Assembly (NCBI RefSeq): GCF_021531075.1 | Contig: NZ_JADYTJ010000022.1 | Location: 1-48,031, forward strand | Direction: 5' to 3' | DNA: 48,031 bases | Origin: Bacteroides caecigallinarum | Lineage (GTDB): Bacteria; Bacteroidota; Bacteroidia; Bacteroidales; Bacteroidaceae | Part shown: in pieces, positions 8,380-17,131 of the stretch | How the letters are laid out: every line of letters starts with the position of its first letter | Position numbering within the stretch: position 1 is the stretch's first letter | Program-made: the position numbers and the translations under genes | The notes under the pieces: model-generated | Database searches by the model: none | What the model saw: the letters and a program-made list of their open reading frames with translations, nothing else | What the model was told of the DNA's origin: nothing

Positions 8380-9093
8380 CTATTTTCTTGATACTTTCGA
8401 AGCTCCACTTGTTGATACATCTGATTTGGCTGCACCCTCGAATGATATTTTCGAAGCTCCCGACACTTCTCCTGTAATATTCTTGTTGCATATTATATCA
8501 GCTTTGCTGGCACCGCTTATGTCTACATTTGCATAATCAGTGTTCAGGCATTCCGATGATAATTTCGATGCTCCGTTCACTCTGATCTCAGCATTTACGG
8601 CTTTACCTCCTATACTGGCAAAAGAAGCCCCGTTTACACTGGCTTTCAATGACTGACAGTTGATATTGGTATCAAATTTAGAAGCTCCCGACACTTCTAT
8701 TTCAAGTTCTTTTGTTTCAATCTCCCCGTCTGAACTGAATGATGAAGCACCTGATATTTCGATACTTTCCAGTTCCTTGCTTGCCGGAATCAATGCGGTA
8801 ATCTTGAAAGGACTTTTAAAACTTGAAGCGTAAATCTCAATGCCGTCTTCATCGTGGACTACCTTTATTTTATTAAGGATAGAAGAGTCTGCAAGAATCT
8901 GAAGTTTGTCAATATCGTGTCTGTACTTCGCTTTTATTGCGCTTCTCACGCTTAATGATTTATATGAAGTGCTCACATCGTATATGGATGTGGCTTCGTT
9001 TTTGCTTGTGGCTGTATTAATCATGCATGATGTAGCTATAAAGGAAGCTATGGCGCTGATTAGACTGATTGTGAGTTTGTTTTTAAGTTTCAT
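8380..9093 (-). CDS. Head-GIN (DUF2807) lipoprotein, adhesin-like
   Basis: A 237-residue secreted protein with a signal sequence ending in a lipobox (FIATSC, Cys at about residue 23) and a DUF2807 (head GIN) beta-helix domain. The second half is built of short repeating strands carrying the recurring GASK or GASS tetrapeptide, typical of this fold. Members are often named putative auto-transporter adhesins but none of the transporter parts is present, and the true role is unknown. It follows the GntR regulator by 30 bases on the minus strand. The linkage of DUF2807 proteins with YtrA-type regulators and ABC exporters suggests an envelope-stress or adaptation role; this is inference. Confidence 0.85.
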   Translation of the reverse strand: MKLKNKLTISLISAIASFIATSCMINTATSKNEATSIYDVSTSYKSLSVRSAIKAKYRHDIDKLQILADSSILNKIKVVHDEDGIEIYASSFKSPFKITALIPASKELESIEISGASSFSSDGEIETKELEIEVSGASKFDTNINCQSLKASVNGASFASIGGKAVNAEIRVNGASKLSSECLNTDYANVDISGASKADIICNKNITGEVSGASKISFEGAAKSDVSTSGASKVSRK

Positions 9094-9123
9094 GATTTTC
9101 TTTGTATATTAGTTTGTATCCCT

Positions 9124-9492
9124 TTATTTGTTCTCTTTCAGGAATTGTTTGTATAGAGCTGATATTTCCTGTCCGGATATGCCAAGAATCTTCATTGTGC
9201 GGAACATTTCCGGCAATTCCTCGTTCAGGAATGTTTCTTTTCTGAACGAAAGAATTTTATCCTTTGCTTCTTTATTTACGAAATATCCTATACCTCTTTT
9301 ATTGTAAATAATTTCCATCCCCTGCAGATGATCGTAAGTACGCATCATAGTATTTGCGTTCACTTCCACCATTGCGGCATACTCCCTTACGGACGGTATT
9401 CGTTCTTCCTCCTTGTATGTGTCATGAAGAATTTCGTCCATAATTCTGTCTGCTATCTGCAAATATATTGATTTCGATTCCTTAAATTTCAT
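9124..9492 (-). CDS. GntR family transcriptional regulator, YtrA subfamily
   Basis: A 122-residue protein with an N-terminal GntR winged helix (about residues 8-75: IYLQIADRIMDEIL, RIPSVREYAAMVEVNANTMMRTYDHLQ, GIGYFV) and only a short helical tail. This small size defines the YtrA subfamily, whose genes nearly always travel with ABC exporter genes and repress them. Its start overlaps the permease stop by four bases (ATGA), so it is translated from the same mRNA. The likely operator is the AGTGTA-N12-TACACT dyad at 11255-11278 in front of the ATPase gene, which would make the operon autoregulated. Confidence 0.92.
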   Translation of the reverse strand: MKFKESKSIYLQIADRIMDEILHDTYKEEERIPSVREYAAMVEVNANTMMRTYDHLQGMEIIYNKRGIGYFVNKEAKDKILSFRKETFLNEELPEMFRTMKILGISGQEISALYKQFLKENK

Positions 9493-10376
9493 CTTCTGAA
9501 CGGTTTTCTATCGGTTATTTGTGAATTTCTAAACATATGATAACTCAGAGTCCAGTTAATAACTGTAAATATAAGGAAGATAATGCTTATGGTAGAAAAT
9601 ATAACTTCCTCATTTATCCATGAACTTATATTTGCTAGATTTCCCATCCATTTTAGTATATATATAAGTGTTCCTTCGTCAGATATATTAACCAGAGTAT
9701 ATAATATAAGGAAAAATGCTGCCATACATATTCCCCATGTTTTTATGAAAGGATGCTTTCTGAAATATGTACCACCCAATATATAAATGGAGTGCCCCCA
9801 TAAACCGTTAGAAATTAAAAACAGGTAAGGTATGAATGTCGATGATGTTTCGTATACTTCAGGATTGATATGTATTGTGTCATAAAAAGAAACAGACATT
9901 ATATCAAACAGGCAGAAACGTGAAAACTCTGCCGGCGCATCAAATAACGGCAGCAAGGCAAGTCTCGTCAGTTCAGCAAGGAATAGTCCTACAAAAAATA
10001 TAACCATAGAAATAATACATACGTATATTACTCTGCTGATGAATTTTTCTCCGATTGTAGCCGGAAGCATCATATACGAGATACGTTTGTTTTTTGTATT
10101 CATCACTTCCATTATTCTTGAGGCACATACAATCAGATAGAAGAATGTGACGAATATCAGTATAGAATGGAATGTGTTGCAGAAACCTGCATATTGCATT
10201 TCTCCTGTTTCTCCTCTATTGCCGGACAAAATGCCGTTCATTCCGAACAGGAAAGCCATAGCCGTACCGGAATAGCATCCTATAAGCCTGTAGATGTTAG
10301 TTTTCCAATTCTCCATCATGTCGCGTTTCATTACCGCCATGAGTCTTGTAAAACTGAAATTCATATTTGTATTCAT
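9489..10376 (-). CDS. ABC transporter permease, ABC-2 like
   Basis: A 295-residue integral membrane protein with about six hydrophobic segments and no nucleotide-binding motif. It starts 16 bases after the ATP-binding gene and overlaps the GntR regulator by four bases, so it should be the membrane partner of that ATPase. It belongs to the loosely conserved permeases linked to YtrA-type regulators; the exported substrate is not evident. Such systems are often induced by cell-wall-active compounds in Firmicutes, but transfer of that role to Bacteroidota is inference. Confidence 0.82.
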   Translation of the reverse strand: MNTNMNFSFTRLMAVMKRDMMENWKTNIYRLIGCYSGTAMAFLFGMNGILSGNRGETGEMQYAGFCNTFHSILIFVTFFYLIVCASRIMEVMNTKNKRISYMMLPATIGEKFISRVIYVCIISMVIFFVGLFLAELTRLALLPLFDAPAEFSRFCLFDIMSVSFYDTIHINPEVYETSSTFIPYLFLISNGLWGHSIYILGGTYFRKHPFIKTWGICMAAFFLILYTLVNISDEGTLIYILKWMGNLANISSWINEEVIFSTISIIFLIFTVINWTLSYHMFRNSQITDRKPFRR

Positions 10377-10392
10377 AAATGTTCCTCCTTAC

Positions 10393-11241
10393 TTATTTGT
10401 TGAAAACTTTCTGTATATTGTTTCTGTCGGCCAATATAGCATTGAAAAGGACTTCCAGATTCATAGGACTTTCTTCGTCGAATCTGTTTTCCATTATGAT
10501 GCTGTTGCCTTGTACAGATGGTTGTATGAACAATGCTCCATCGGTCGGTTCATTTATACTTTGCTCGCAAAAGTATAGCTTGTCTGTTATTTCCTTTACT
10601 GATTTGTTCAGCAATACTTCAGTACCGTCTATTATTGTTATGTGGTCCAGCAACCTGTCTATATCCCTTACCTGATGGGTAGAGATTATTATAGTCTTCT
10701 CGTCTGTCATCCCCGATGCTATGACTTTTCTGAACTGGCTCTTCGATGGTATGTCGAGTCCGTTTGTAGGTTCGTCCATGAGTAGGAGGGAGGTGTTAGT
10801 GGCAAGAGCGAAGCACATATATGCTTTCTTCTTTTGTCCCATTGAGAGTTCACTAAGGTTGATATCCATTCCAAGGTCGAAATCATTGAGGCAAGTATTC
10901 AGTGTCTCGTTGCTGAAATTAGGATAGAAACTACTGTTCAATTTTACGAACTGTTTCATCGAAAGGTTAGGCAAGTCGAATTCCTCGGGAATCAGATAAA
11001 TGTCCGACAGTGTTTGTGGAAGACGTCTTCTGATGTCTATTCCTTTTATAGTTACATTTCCGTTAGAAGGTTTTAGCAATCCGCATATGACATACAGCAG
11101 AGTGGATTTTCCTGTTCCGTTCTTTCCTAGCAGGCCTACTATTTTTCCTTTTTCTATTTCAAGATTGAAATCATTGAACACTTGTTTGTTTTTCCCGTAT
11201 CCGAAGGTGAGATGTTCGGCTTTAATCATTGTTGTGTCCAT
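10393..11241 (-). CDS. ABC transporter ATP-binding protein
   Basis: A 282-residue nucleotide-binding subunit. Walker A is G39-KNGTGKS-46, the signature is LSMGQKKK, Walker B is LLLMDEPTNGLD, and the switch histidine is in STHQ. A C-terminal extension of about 75 residues follows the ATPase core, as in exporters of the YtrB/CcmA group. It is the first gene of a minus-strand cluster (ATPase, permease, GntR regulator, DUF2807 lipoprotein and perhaps rmuC) and powers the adjacent permease. A promoter with a dyad operator lies directly upstream. Confidence 0.93.
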   Translation of the reverse strand: MDTTMIKAEHLTFGYGKNKQVFNDFNLEIEKGKIVGLLGKNGTGKSTLLYVICGLLKPSNGNVTIKGIDIRRRLPQTLSDIYLIPEEFDLPNLSMKQFVKLNSSFYPNFSNETLNTCLNDFDLGMDINLSELSMGQKKKAYMCFALATNTSLLLMDEPTNGLDIPSKSQFRKVIASGMTDEKTIIISTHQVRDIDRLLDHITIIDGTEVLLNKSVKEITDKLYFCEQSINEPTDGALFIQPSVQGNSIIMENRFDEESPMNLEVLFNAILADRNNIQKVFNK

Positions 11242-11254
11242 AATTATTTATTTT

Positions 11255-11310
11255 AGTGTATTAGTTGATTAGTACACTGCAAATGTATTTCTTTTTCTTG
11301 GATATGCAAT
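11255..11310 (-). promoter_or_regulatory. ABC-GntR operon promoter and YtrA-type operator
   Basis: On the minus strand, ATTG (reverse of 11307-11310), a 19-base spacer and TACATTTG (reverse of 11280-11287) form a good Bacteroidota promoter, start near 11276. Immediately downstream, AGTGTA (11255-11260) and TACACT (11273-11278) form a 24-bp dyad covering the start site. From memory the YtrA operator in Bacillus is also an AGTGTA-type inverted repeat, so this is a strong candidate for autoregulation. Confidence 0.65.
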
Positions 11311-11423
11311 AGCGTGAATATAGTTTTAATATATTTTCACCTTTGATTTAAACAAAGCATTATGTGAATTTGTTATATTAGAACAGTTAGTTTATTGAAA
11401 ATCTTTTATACGTTTATTGGGTT

Positions 11424-12554
11424 ATGAATAGGTTGATTTTGTTAGCAGTAGTGTGTTTTGCCACTGTCTTTTCTTCATTTGCGCAAAATGTTGATAAATC
11501 GCTTGTCTCTCAAAAAGCCGAAGATGCTAAAAAGGCTGCCGAGGAACTTAAGAAAGTTGATACTGGCGATAAGATTTGGACTTTTTCAGGAGTAGTAGGA
11601 ACCAATGCCGCTGCTACGGGTATGGTGAACTGGGCTGCCGGAGGTAAGAATAATGTTAACGGCATAGCTTTTGCCAGATTAAGGCTATTATGGAAAAAAG
11701 ACCATTTTGCGTGGGATACAAGTCTTGATACAGAGTATGGTCTTTCATGGATTGACCAGGATGAAGACCCTCTGCAGAAATCAAATGATAAGATAAACTT
11801 CTCTACCAAAATGGGGTGGGAGTTCCGTAAGTCGTGGTATCTTACTGTTTTGGGTGCATTCCAGTCTCAATATGCAATGGGATATGAGTATGTTACAGGA
11901 TATAACCCTCCGATATCCAAATGGCTGGCTCCTTCTTACACGGATTTCTCAATCGGTATTGACTGGAAACCTAACAAGATTTTCTCGGTTTATGCATCAC
12001 CTATAGCCGGTAGGGTTACTTCAGTGTCAGTTTCTGACAGGTTTAATGATAGATTCAGAGAACAGTATAATGAGGATATGAAAAAACTTGACCCGAATGC
12101 AGAATGGGTGGACTATGATTTGCGCCAGGTTTTGCAGGAGAAATACGGCACCTATGTCTATGCTGATGATGGCGAAACTAAGGTTTATAAGAATGCCCGT
12201 GCCGAGTTCGGTTTTACGTTCAAGGGAGCGGTTAATTATAAGTACAAGGATCTGACATTGATGACTACACTCGGACTCTTCACTCCTTATGCTTGGGATA
12301 AAAGACCGATAAACAATCCTGATTCATATTTCAAGTATATGGACAATAACCGCCGTTTCGGAAATTTTGATGTTGACTGGGATGTGGTAATATCATACCA
12401 GCTGCTGAAACTGCTGAATGTCACTTTGTCGACAAGTCTGAAATATTACAACGGCTTGCTTATCGACAAGGTACATGACGATGGTACGACTACGGTGGCC
12501 GAACGTGTACAGTTCAAGTCGGTACTTGGTTTGGGAGTGGGATATACGTTCTGA
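11424..12554 (+). CDS. DUF3078 outer-membrane protein
   Basis: A 376-residue protein with a cleavable signal peptide (MNRLILLAVVCFATVFSSFAQ) and a DUF3078 region covering most of the rest. The body alternates polar and aromatic residues and ends in a terminal strand finishing in Phe (GLGVGYTF), the usual ending of an outer-membrane beta barrel. Its function is unknown; the family is common in Bacteroidales. It is transcribed alone between the divergent ABC operon and a terminator shared with the BlaR1-like gene. A short inverted repeat CTTTG-N7-CAAAG lies at 11341-11357 upstream and may be regulatory. Confidence 0.85.
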   Translation: MNRLILLAVVCFATVFSSFAQNVDKSLVSQKAEDAKKAAEELKKVDTGDKIWTFSGVVGTNAAATGMVNWAAGGKNNVNGIAFARLRLLWKKDHFAWDTSLDTEYGLSWIDQDEDPLQKSNDKINFSTKMGWEFRKSWYLTVLGAFQSQYAMGYEYVTGYNPPISKWLAPSYTDFSIGIDWKPNKIFSVYASPIAGRVTSVSVSDRFNDRFREQYNEDMKKLDPNAEWVDYDLRQVLQEKYGTYVYADDGETKVYKNARAEFGFTFKGAVNYKYKDLTLMTTLGLFTPYAWDKRPINNPDSYFKYMDNNRRFGNFDVDWDVVISYQLLKLLNVTLSTSLKYYNGLLIDKVHDDGTTTVAERVQFKSVLGLGVGYTF

Positions 12555-12572
12555 TTATGAATATGCAAAAAA

Positions 12573-12609
12573 ATTGTTCCCGGATATTATATTATAATTT
12601 GGGAACAAT
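12573..12609. terminator. Bidirectional terminator between DUF3078 and the M56 gene
   Basis: ATTGTTCCC (12573-12581) pairs with GGGAACAAT (12601-12609); an A run precedes and a T run follows, so it can serve both convergent genes. Confidence 0.8.
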
Positions 12610-12636
12610 CTTTTTATTAATGAAGATGTACTAATC

Positions 12637-14664
12637 TTATTTTCTCATGTTGACTTTTTGTACGTCTCCACGAAGTTTGTCTTTAATAGCATCTACTATT
12701 TTGTCATCAGTCATTTTGTCGACACTGAGAGATAATACCGAATTCTCGCTCCATATTTTCGTTTTAATCATTATTACTCCTTCTTTCTTGTCGAATATAC
12801 CGTATTTATGGAATATCTCCTGTGCCTTATTCTTTTCTTTTATAACTTCTATGCTTTTTATGTTTTGAGGGTTTAAGGCGCTGAATTCTTTCTGAGATGC
12901 TACTTTATCGTCTATAACAATCAGGACATTCTCTAATGACTTATTGAAGCTTACGTTTCCGGGCATAGTGATAGACCCAGTATTGGTTTTTGTCTCAGCT
13001 TTATCCTGTTTGTCGAGTTTGAAAGTCACAGGTACTGTAAATTTTACAGGAACAGTCTCTCCTCTTTGCATTCCGGGAGACCATTTAGGCATATTGGCCA
13101 GTACCCTTATAGCCTCTGCATCAAGCGATGGAGATACGCTGTGCATAATACTGAAGTCTGAAGTGTATCCGTCAGCTCCAACGGTAAACTGAACAATTAC
13201 CCTTCCCTGCTTTTTTTCTCTCACTGCATCAGCCGGGTATTTGATGTTGCGTGCAATGTATTTCATCAGTTCAGACATTCCTCCGGGATATTCAGGCATC
13301 TGTTCCACTACCATAAAAACTTCTCCATTTTGTGATGTTGAGGCTTGTGGCGTTTTTTCTTTAGGAGCTTCTTCCTGTTCATAGCCTACTACTACCACTT
13401 CATCTGTGACCTGTACCTCATCTTTCATTCTTATAGGTTGGTCTTTCATATTTTTAACCTCAATAGCCGAAGCGACGAAAGAGCATGTCTGCTTCCCGAT
13501 ATACGAAACTACTATTACGGAATTCTCTGACACTCTTAAGTTGAATTTCCCGTTTTCATCAGAAATAGTACCGTTCGTGCTTCCTCTTTCCAATATACTG
13601 GCTCCCTTTATCGCTTTTCCGGTGGCATCGTCAACTACTGTACCTTCTACCAGTATAAGTCCATTAGGTTTGGAATAAGTGTTTTCTACCTCATGATTTT
13701 CCGTAATTGCCGAAAAATCATTAACTTTGACACTTGAAATCTCGTCACTTAATTTTGAGATTGCAGGATGGGCAAAGGCGGCAACTGCTACAGCTGCCAG
13801 TGGAAGTACGTAGAGATACTTCGCACGTGCCCACGGGCTGGATTTCTTTTTCATCATCATAGTGATACGTTTTTTAAGTTTACTGTGATTAAAGCTGTTG
13901 GCGATTGAGTAGAGCCTTGAGCCGACAGCTTTTTTTATTAATAATAGTTGATAATTCTTTGCGTCAATCTCTTTTCTTATCACTGTTTCGTCGGCTTCAA
14001 ACTCATGGACGTTCTGAAGTTCGGATTTGATGAGCCATGATGCCGGGTTGAACCATTGCAGAAGTATGCATATATCTGCCAGAATAAGGTCAATGGAATG
14101 ACGGTTCGAGATATGTGCCATTTCATGGCATAGTATTTCTTTTCCGTTTTCTTCCAGGTCCGTACGCGATATTACTATGCGGTTCATCCAGCTGAAAGGT
14201 GATACTTTTTCGTTTGTTACTATTAGTCTTATGTTACATGTATTATCTTTTACATATAGGTTGATATCCTTTTCCTTACCTTTACGAGTTATGCTTAGCA
14301 CTTTTTTGAACTGTATAAATTCTTTTACTGCAAAGAACAGTATTCCGATGATGTATATGGCTGTTGCAAACAGGATGACATATTCCATTGTAGAGGCGTC
14401 GTTTACTTCAGTTGCTATATCAGCATCTACCAATACCGGTATCATCAGTGGTTCATCCATAGATATTACAGTCTGAACTGTTTCAGTAGAATTTTCCAGA
14501 CTTATCTTGGCGAAAGGTATTATGGAGCATATAATCATCAGGCCAAGCAGGGAAAAGCGGTTGAAGCGATGAAATGTCTCGCGGCTCATCAGCAGTTTGT
14601 AGAACAGATAGAATATAGCCAGACAGACAGCTGATTTCAGTATATATATGAGTAGTGTTCCCAT
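12637..14664 (-). CDS. BlaR1-like M56 metallopeptidase sensor with TonB C-terminal domain
   Basis: A 675-residue membrane protein of mosaic build. Residues 1-300 hold four membrane helices and the M56 zinc-peptidase site HEMAH (H180, E181, H184) with a downstream EFEADE. After the last helix (about 284-302) come a periplasmic carboxypeptidase-regulatory-like domain (about 338-410), a TonB C-terminal domain (about 460-555), and a tail resembling the plug of SusC-type receptors (NPQNIKSIEVIKEK, then GVIMIKTK). In the BlaR1 family the peptidase cleaves a repressor when the sensor domain is engaged. Here no penicillin-binding sensor is present; the signal may instead be envelope state or TonB partners. 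The repressor gene lies 76 bases upstream on the same strand. Confidence 0.88.
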   Translation of the reverse strand: MGTLLIYILKSAVCLAIFYLFYKLLMSRETFHRFNRFSLLGLMIICSIIPFAKISLENSTETVQTVISMDEPLMIPVLVDADIATEVNDASTMEYVILFATAIYIIGILFFAVKEFIQFKKVLSITRKGKEKDINLYVKDNTCNIRLIVTNEKVSPFSWMNRIVISRTDLEENGKEILCHEMAHISNRHSIDLILADICILLQWFNPASWLIKSELQNVHEFEADETVIRKEIDAKNYQLLLIKKAVGSRLYSIANSFNHSKLKKRITMMMKKKSSPWARAKYLYVLPLAAVAVAAFAHPAISKLSDEISSVKVNDFSAITENHEVENTYSKPNGLILVEGTVVDDATGKAIKGASILERGSTNGTISDENGKFNLRVSENSVIVVSYIGKQTCSFVASAIEVKNMKDQPIRMKDEVQVTDEVVVVGYEQEEAPKEKTPQASTSQNGEVFMVVEQMPEYPGGMSELMKYIARNIKYPADAVREKKQGRVIVQFTVGADGYTSDFSIMHSVSPSLDAEAIRVLANMPKWSPGMQRGETVPVKFTVPVTFKLDKQDKAETKTNTGSITMPGNVSFNKSLENVLIVIDDKVASQKEFSALNPQNIKSIEVIKEKNKAQEIFHKYGIFDKKEGVIMIKTKIWSENSVLSLSVDKMTDDKIVDAIKDKLRGDVQKVNMRK

Positions 14665-14740
14665 GTCGGTGTTTTTAGTTTAAGAGTTATAAAGTTTTTC
14701 AGATAGAGATATTCTAATATTATGGGATTCTTTTCTGTTG

Positions 14741-15106
14741 TTATTTCCCGTTCTCTTCTTCAACCTTCTTTATAAGTTCTTTAAGTTCTTCAATTGATAT
14801 GTCTTCTTCCCTAACCAAAGAAGACACTACATTAAGGTAGGAATTGTTGAAATACTTGCTTATTACACTTTTCAGTGTGCGTGTACTGAAGTCATTCCGG
14901 CTCACTGTGGCATAATACTGGAATGTATTTCCATATGCCTTGTGTCCTATATAGCCTTTTTCTTCCAAGCCGCGGACAATTGTTGAGAGTGTGTTAATAT
15001 GTGGTTTGGGTTTGTCATAAAATGAAAGAAGTTCTTTTACGAACAATGGACCTTTCTCCCAAAACAGTTCCATGATTTCCTCTTCCTTTGATGTCAGTTT
15101 TTTCAT
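14741..15106 (-). CDS. BlaI/MecI/CopY family transcriptional repressor
   Basis: A 121-residue winged-helix protein (LTSKEEEIMELFWEKGPLF at the N-terminus, then STIVRGLEEKGYIGHK as recognition helix and wing) with a C-terminal dimerisation helix pair. Family members bind palindromic operators as dimers and are released when the cognate M56 sensor cleaves them. It is the first gene of the pair with the BlaR1-like sensor 76 bases downstream, so the two form a signalling unit. Twin dyads just upstream are the probable operators and imply autorepression. Confidence 0.93.
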   Translation of the reverse strand: MKKLTSKEEEIMELFWEKGPLFVKELLSFYDKPKPHINTLSTIVRGLEEKGYIGHKAYGNTFQYYATVSRNDFSTRTLKSVISKYFNNSYLNVVSSLVREEDISIEELKELIKKVEEENGK

Positions 15107-15135
15107 AAGGCTTTGTCTTTAATTTTCGTTTGTAG

Positions 15136-15179
15136 CAAAGTAACTAAAAAATATAGTTAGTCAACTAGAAGCTGTAGTT
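15136..15179 (-). promoter_or_regulatory. Twin BlaI-type operators and promoter
   Basis: Two copies of AACTA-N7-TAGTT lie at 15142-15158 and 15163-15179, centres 21 bp apart, that is two helical turns, which would put two repressor dimers on one face. A near-consensus -7 box TTACTTTG (reverse of 15136-15143) touches the first dyad. The blaI-like start is 30 bases further down. Confidence 0.65.
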
Positions 15180-15262
15180 AAATAAGCTTAATGCCTTGAA
15201 TATTATGACTCTTGATAGATTTTGGAATAGTATTTTGCGTATTTAAGTTCTTATAAAACAGT

Positions 15263-15297
15263 AATTTCCGGAATCAGACAGGCTGAAACCGGAAATT
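15263..15297 (-). terminator. Terminator-like hairpin after hcp
   Basis: AATTTCCGG (15263-15271) pairs with CCGGAAATT (15289-15297), 20 bases past the hcp stop. The T run on the minus strand is weak. Confidence 0.5.
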
Positions 15298-15316
15298 AAA
15301 CCGTTTTATATAACAT

Positions 15317-16996
15317 TTATTCCACACTGATACCCAGTGCCTTCATATCTTCGTCTACAGTTCCTATACCTGCTATACCGAAGTTGTCAACAAGCACTTT
15401 TGCCACATTTGGCGAGAGGAATGCCGGAAGAGTAGGACCGAGGTGTATGTTCTTCACACCGAGCGACAACAGTGCAAGAAGGACGATAACCGCTTTCTGC
15501 TCATACCATGCGATGTTGTATGCTATAGGCAGTTCGTTTACGTCATCGAGGCCGAAAACTTCCTTAAGTTTCAAGGCTACAACAGCCAGTGAGTAACTGT
15601 CGTTGCATTGCCCCGCGTCGAGAATACGAGGGATGCCGTTAATATCGCCCAATGGGAGTTTATTATATTTATATTTAGCACATCCGGCTGTAAGGATTAC
15701 ACAATCTTGCGGCAGTGCCTTTGCAAACTCAGTGTAGTAGTCTCTGCTCTTCATTCTGCCGTCGCACCCTGCCATTACTATGAATTTTCTTATTGCGCCG
15801 GTCTTGATGGCATCCACTACCTTGTCTGCCAGACTCAGAATCTGATTATGTGCGAATCCACCTATAATTTCACCTTCTTCAATCTGTGTAGGTGCTTTAC
15901 ATTTCTTGGCAAGTTCAATCACTTCTGAGAAGTCTTTCACCCCGTTCTCGTCTGCAGTGATATGTTTCCAGCCAGGATAACCGGTAGAGTTGGTTGTGAA
16001 GATTCTGTCCTTATATACAGCATTCGAAGTAGGAGGTACGATACAGTTAGTAGTGAATATCACCGGACCGTTGAATGAAGAGAATTCCTCACGCTGTTTC
16101 CACCATGCATTACCATAATTGCCGATGAAATGTTTGTATTTCTTGAATGCCGGATAGTAGTGTGCCGGCAGCATCTCACTGTGTGTATATACATCCACTC
16201 CGGTGCCTTCAGTCTGTTTGAGCAATTCTTCTATATCGTGCAGGTCATGTCCGCTTATCAGTATTCCCGGATTTGTTCCAACACCTATATTAACCTTTGT
16301 GATTTCCGGATTTCCGTAAGTTTCCGTGTTAGCCTTGTCCAATAGAGCCATTACTTTCACTCCAGTTTCACCCACGGCAAGGGTTAATGCTGTCAGTTCT
16401 TCTGCGGATAAATTTTCGACTGTGATTTTTCTTATCGTAGACTGCATGAAGGCATGTATACTTTCGTCATTATATCCCAGGCGCATGGCATGTTCATGAT
16501 AGGCAGCCATACCTTTCAGGCCATATATAATAAGTTCTTTCAGCGAGCGGATGTCCTCATTCTTTTCTCTCAGAATACCAACGCTTCTTGATTTCTCATC
16601 GTAGAATTTTCTGTTTTCTGTCTTCCAGATAATTTCATCTACGGCAGGAAGCTTGATATTCTCTTTCTCTGCAATATTCTTCAGTTCAGCTTTCAGCTCC
16701 AGTCCGCGGTCAACTCTCTTCAGTATGCTTTCGTCGTCGAAATTGGCATTTGTGATAGTGGAGAACAGTGCGTCAGTCACAAAAGTGTTTATCTCTTGGT
16801 TTGTTTCGATTCCGTTTTCTCTCAAGATGTCCGCTATGGAGCATACTCCTCGAACTACGAACAACAGCAAGTCCATGGCTGCCGATGTTGAGCTGCTCTT
16901 GCCGCATACACCCTTGATGGTACAAGCTATTCCTTTGGCTGTTTCCTGACATTGGAAACAGAACATTTCATTTGCTGCAATAGAATTTTCAGTCAT
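15317..16996 (-). CDS. hcp: Hydroxylamine reductase / hybrid cluster protein
   Basis: A 559-residue hybrid cluster protein, a cytoplasmic Fe-S-O enzyme that reduces hydroxylamine in vitro and acts as a nitric oxide reductase or nitrosylation factor in cells. The N-terminal cysteines follow CX2CX8CX5C (C13, C16, C25, C31), the spacing of the [4Fe-4S] forms from strict anaerobes, not the E. coli [2Fe-2S] type. Hybrid-cluster ligands are visible in [35 protein letters not shown] and [10 protein letters not shown]. No hcr reductase gene is adjacent. It is transcribed away from a Crp/Fnr-family gene, which is the likely regulator, and a Crp/Fnr-type dyad sits at the activator position of its promoter. 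Confidence 0.96.
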   Translation of the reverse strand: MTENSIAANEMFCFQCQETAKGIACTIKGVCGKSSSTSAAMDLLLFVVRGVCSIADILRENGIETNQEINTFVTDALFSTITNANFDDESILKRVDRGLELKAELKNIAEKENIKLPAVDEIIWKTENRKFYDEKSRSVGILREKNEDIRSLKELIIYGLKGMAAYHEHAMRLGYNDESIHAFMQSTIRKITVENLSAEELTALTLAVGETGVKVMALLDKANTETYGNPEITKVNIGVGTNPGILISGHDLHDIEELLKQTEGTGVDVYTHSEMLPAHYYPAFKKYKHFIGNYGNAWWKQREEFSSFNGPVIFTTNCIVPPTSNAVYKDRIFTTNSTGYPGWKHITADENGVKDFSEVIELAKKCKAPTQIEEGEIIGGFAHNQILSLADKVVDAIKTGAIRKFIVMAGCDGRMKSRDYYTEFAKALPQDCVILTAGCAKYKYNKLPLGDINGIPRILDAGQCNDSYSLAVVALKLKEVFGLDDVNELPIAYNIAWYEQKAVIVLLALLSLGVKNIHLGPTLPAFLSPNVAKVLVDNFGIAGIGTVDEDMKALGISVE

Positions 16997-17047
16997 AATA
17001 AATTTAATTTGAATTTGTGGCTAATGCTATTGTTTATTATTTTTGTG

Positions 17048-17091
17048 CAAAGGTATTCCGTAGTTACTCTTTATTCCGTAACAGATGTTAC
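17048..17091 (-). promoter_or_regulatory. hcp promoter with Crp/Fnr-type activator site
   Basis: The minus-strand -7 box TACCTTTG (reverse of 17048-17055) predicts a start near 17044. The dyad GTAACA-GA-TGTTAC (17078-17091) is centred about 40-41 bases upstream of that start, the class II activator position, and no -33 box is present. The site could also serve the divergent regulator gene. Confidence 0.65.
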
Positions 17092-17131
17092 CATGACTGA
17101 TAAAAATGATTAATATATATAGGATAGGTAT

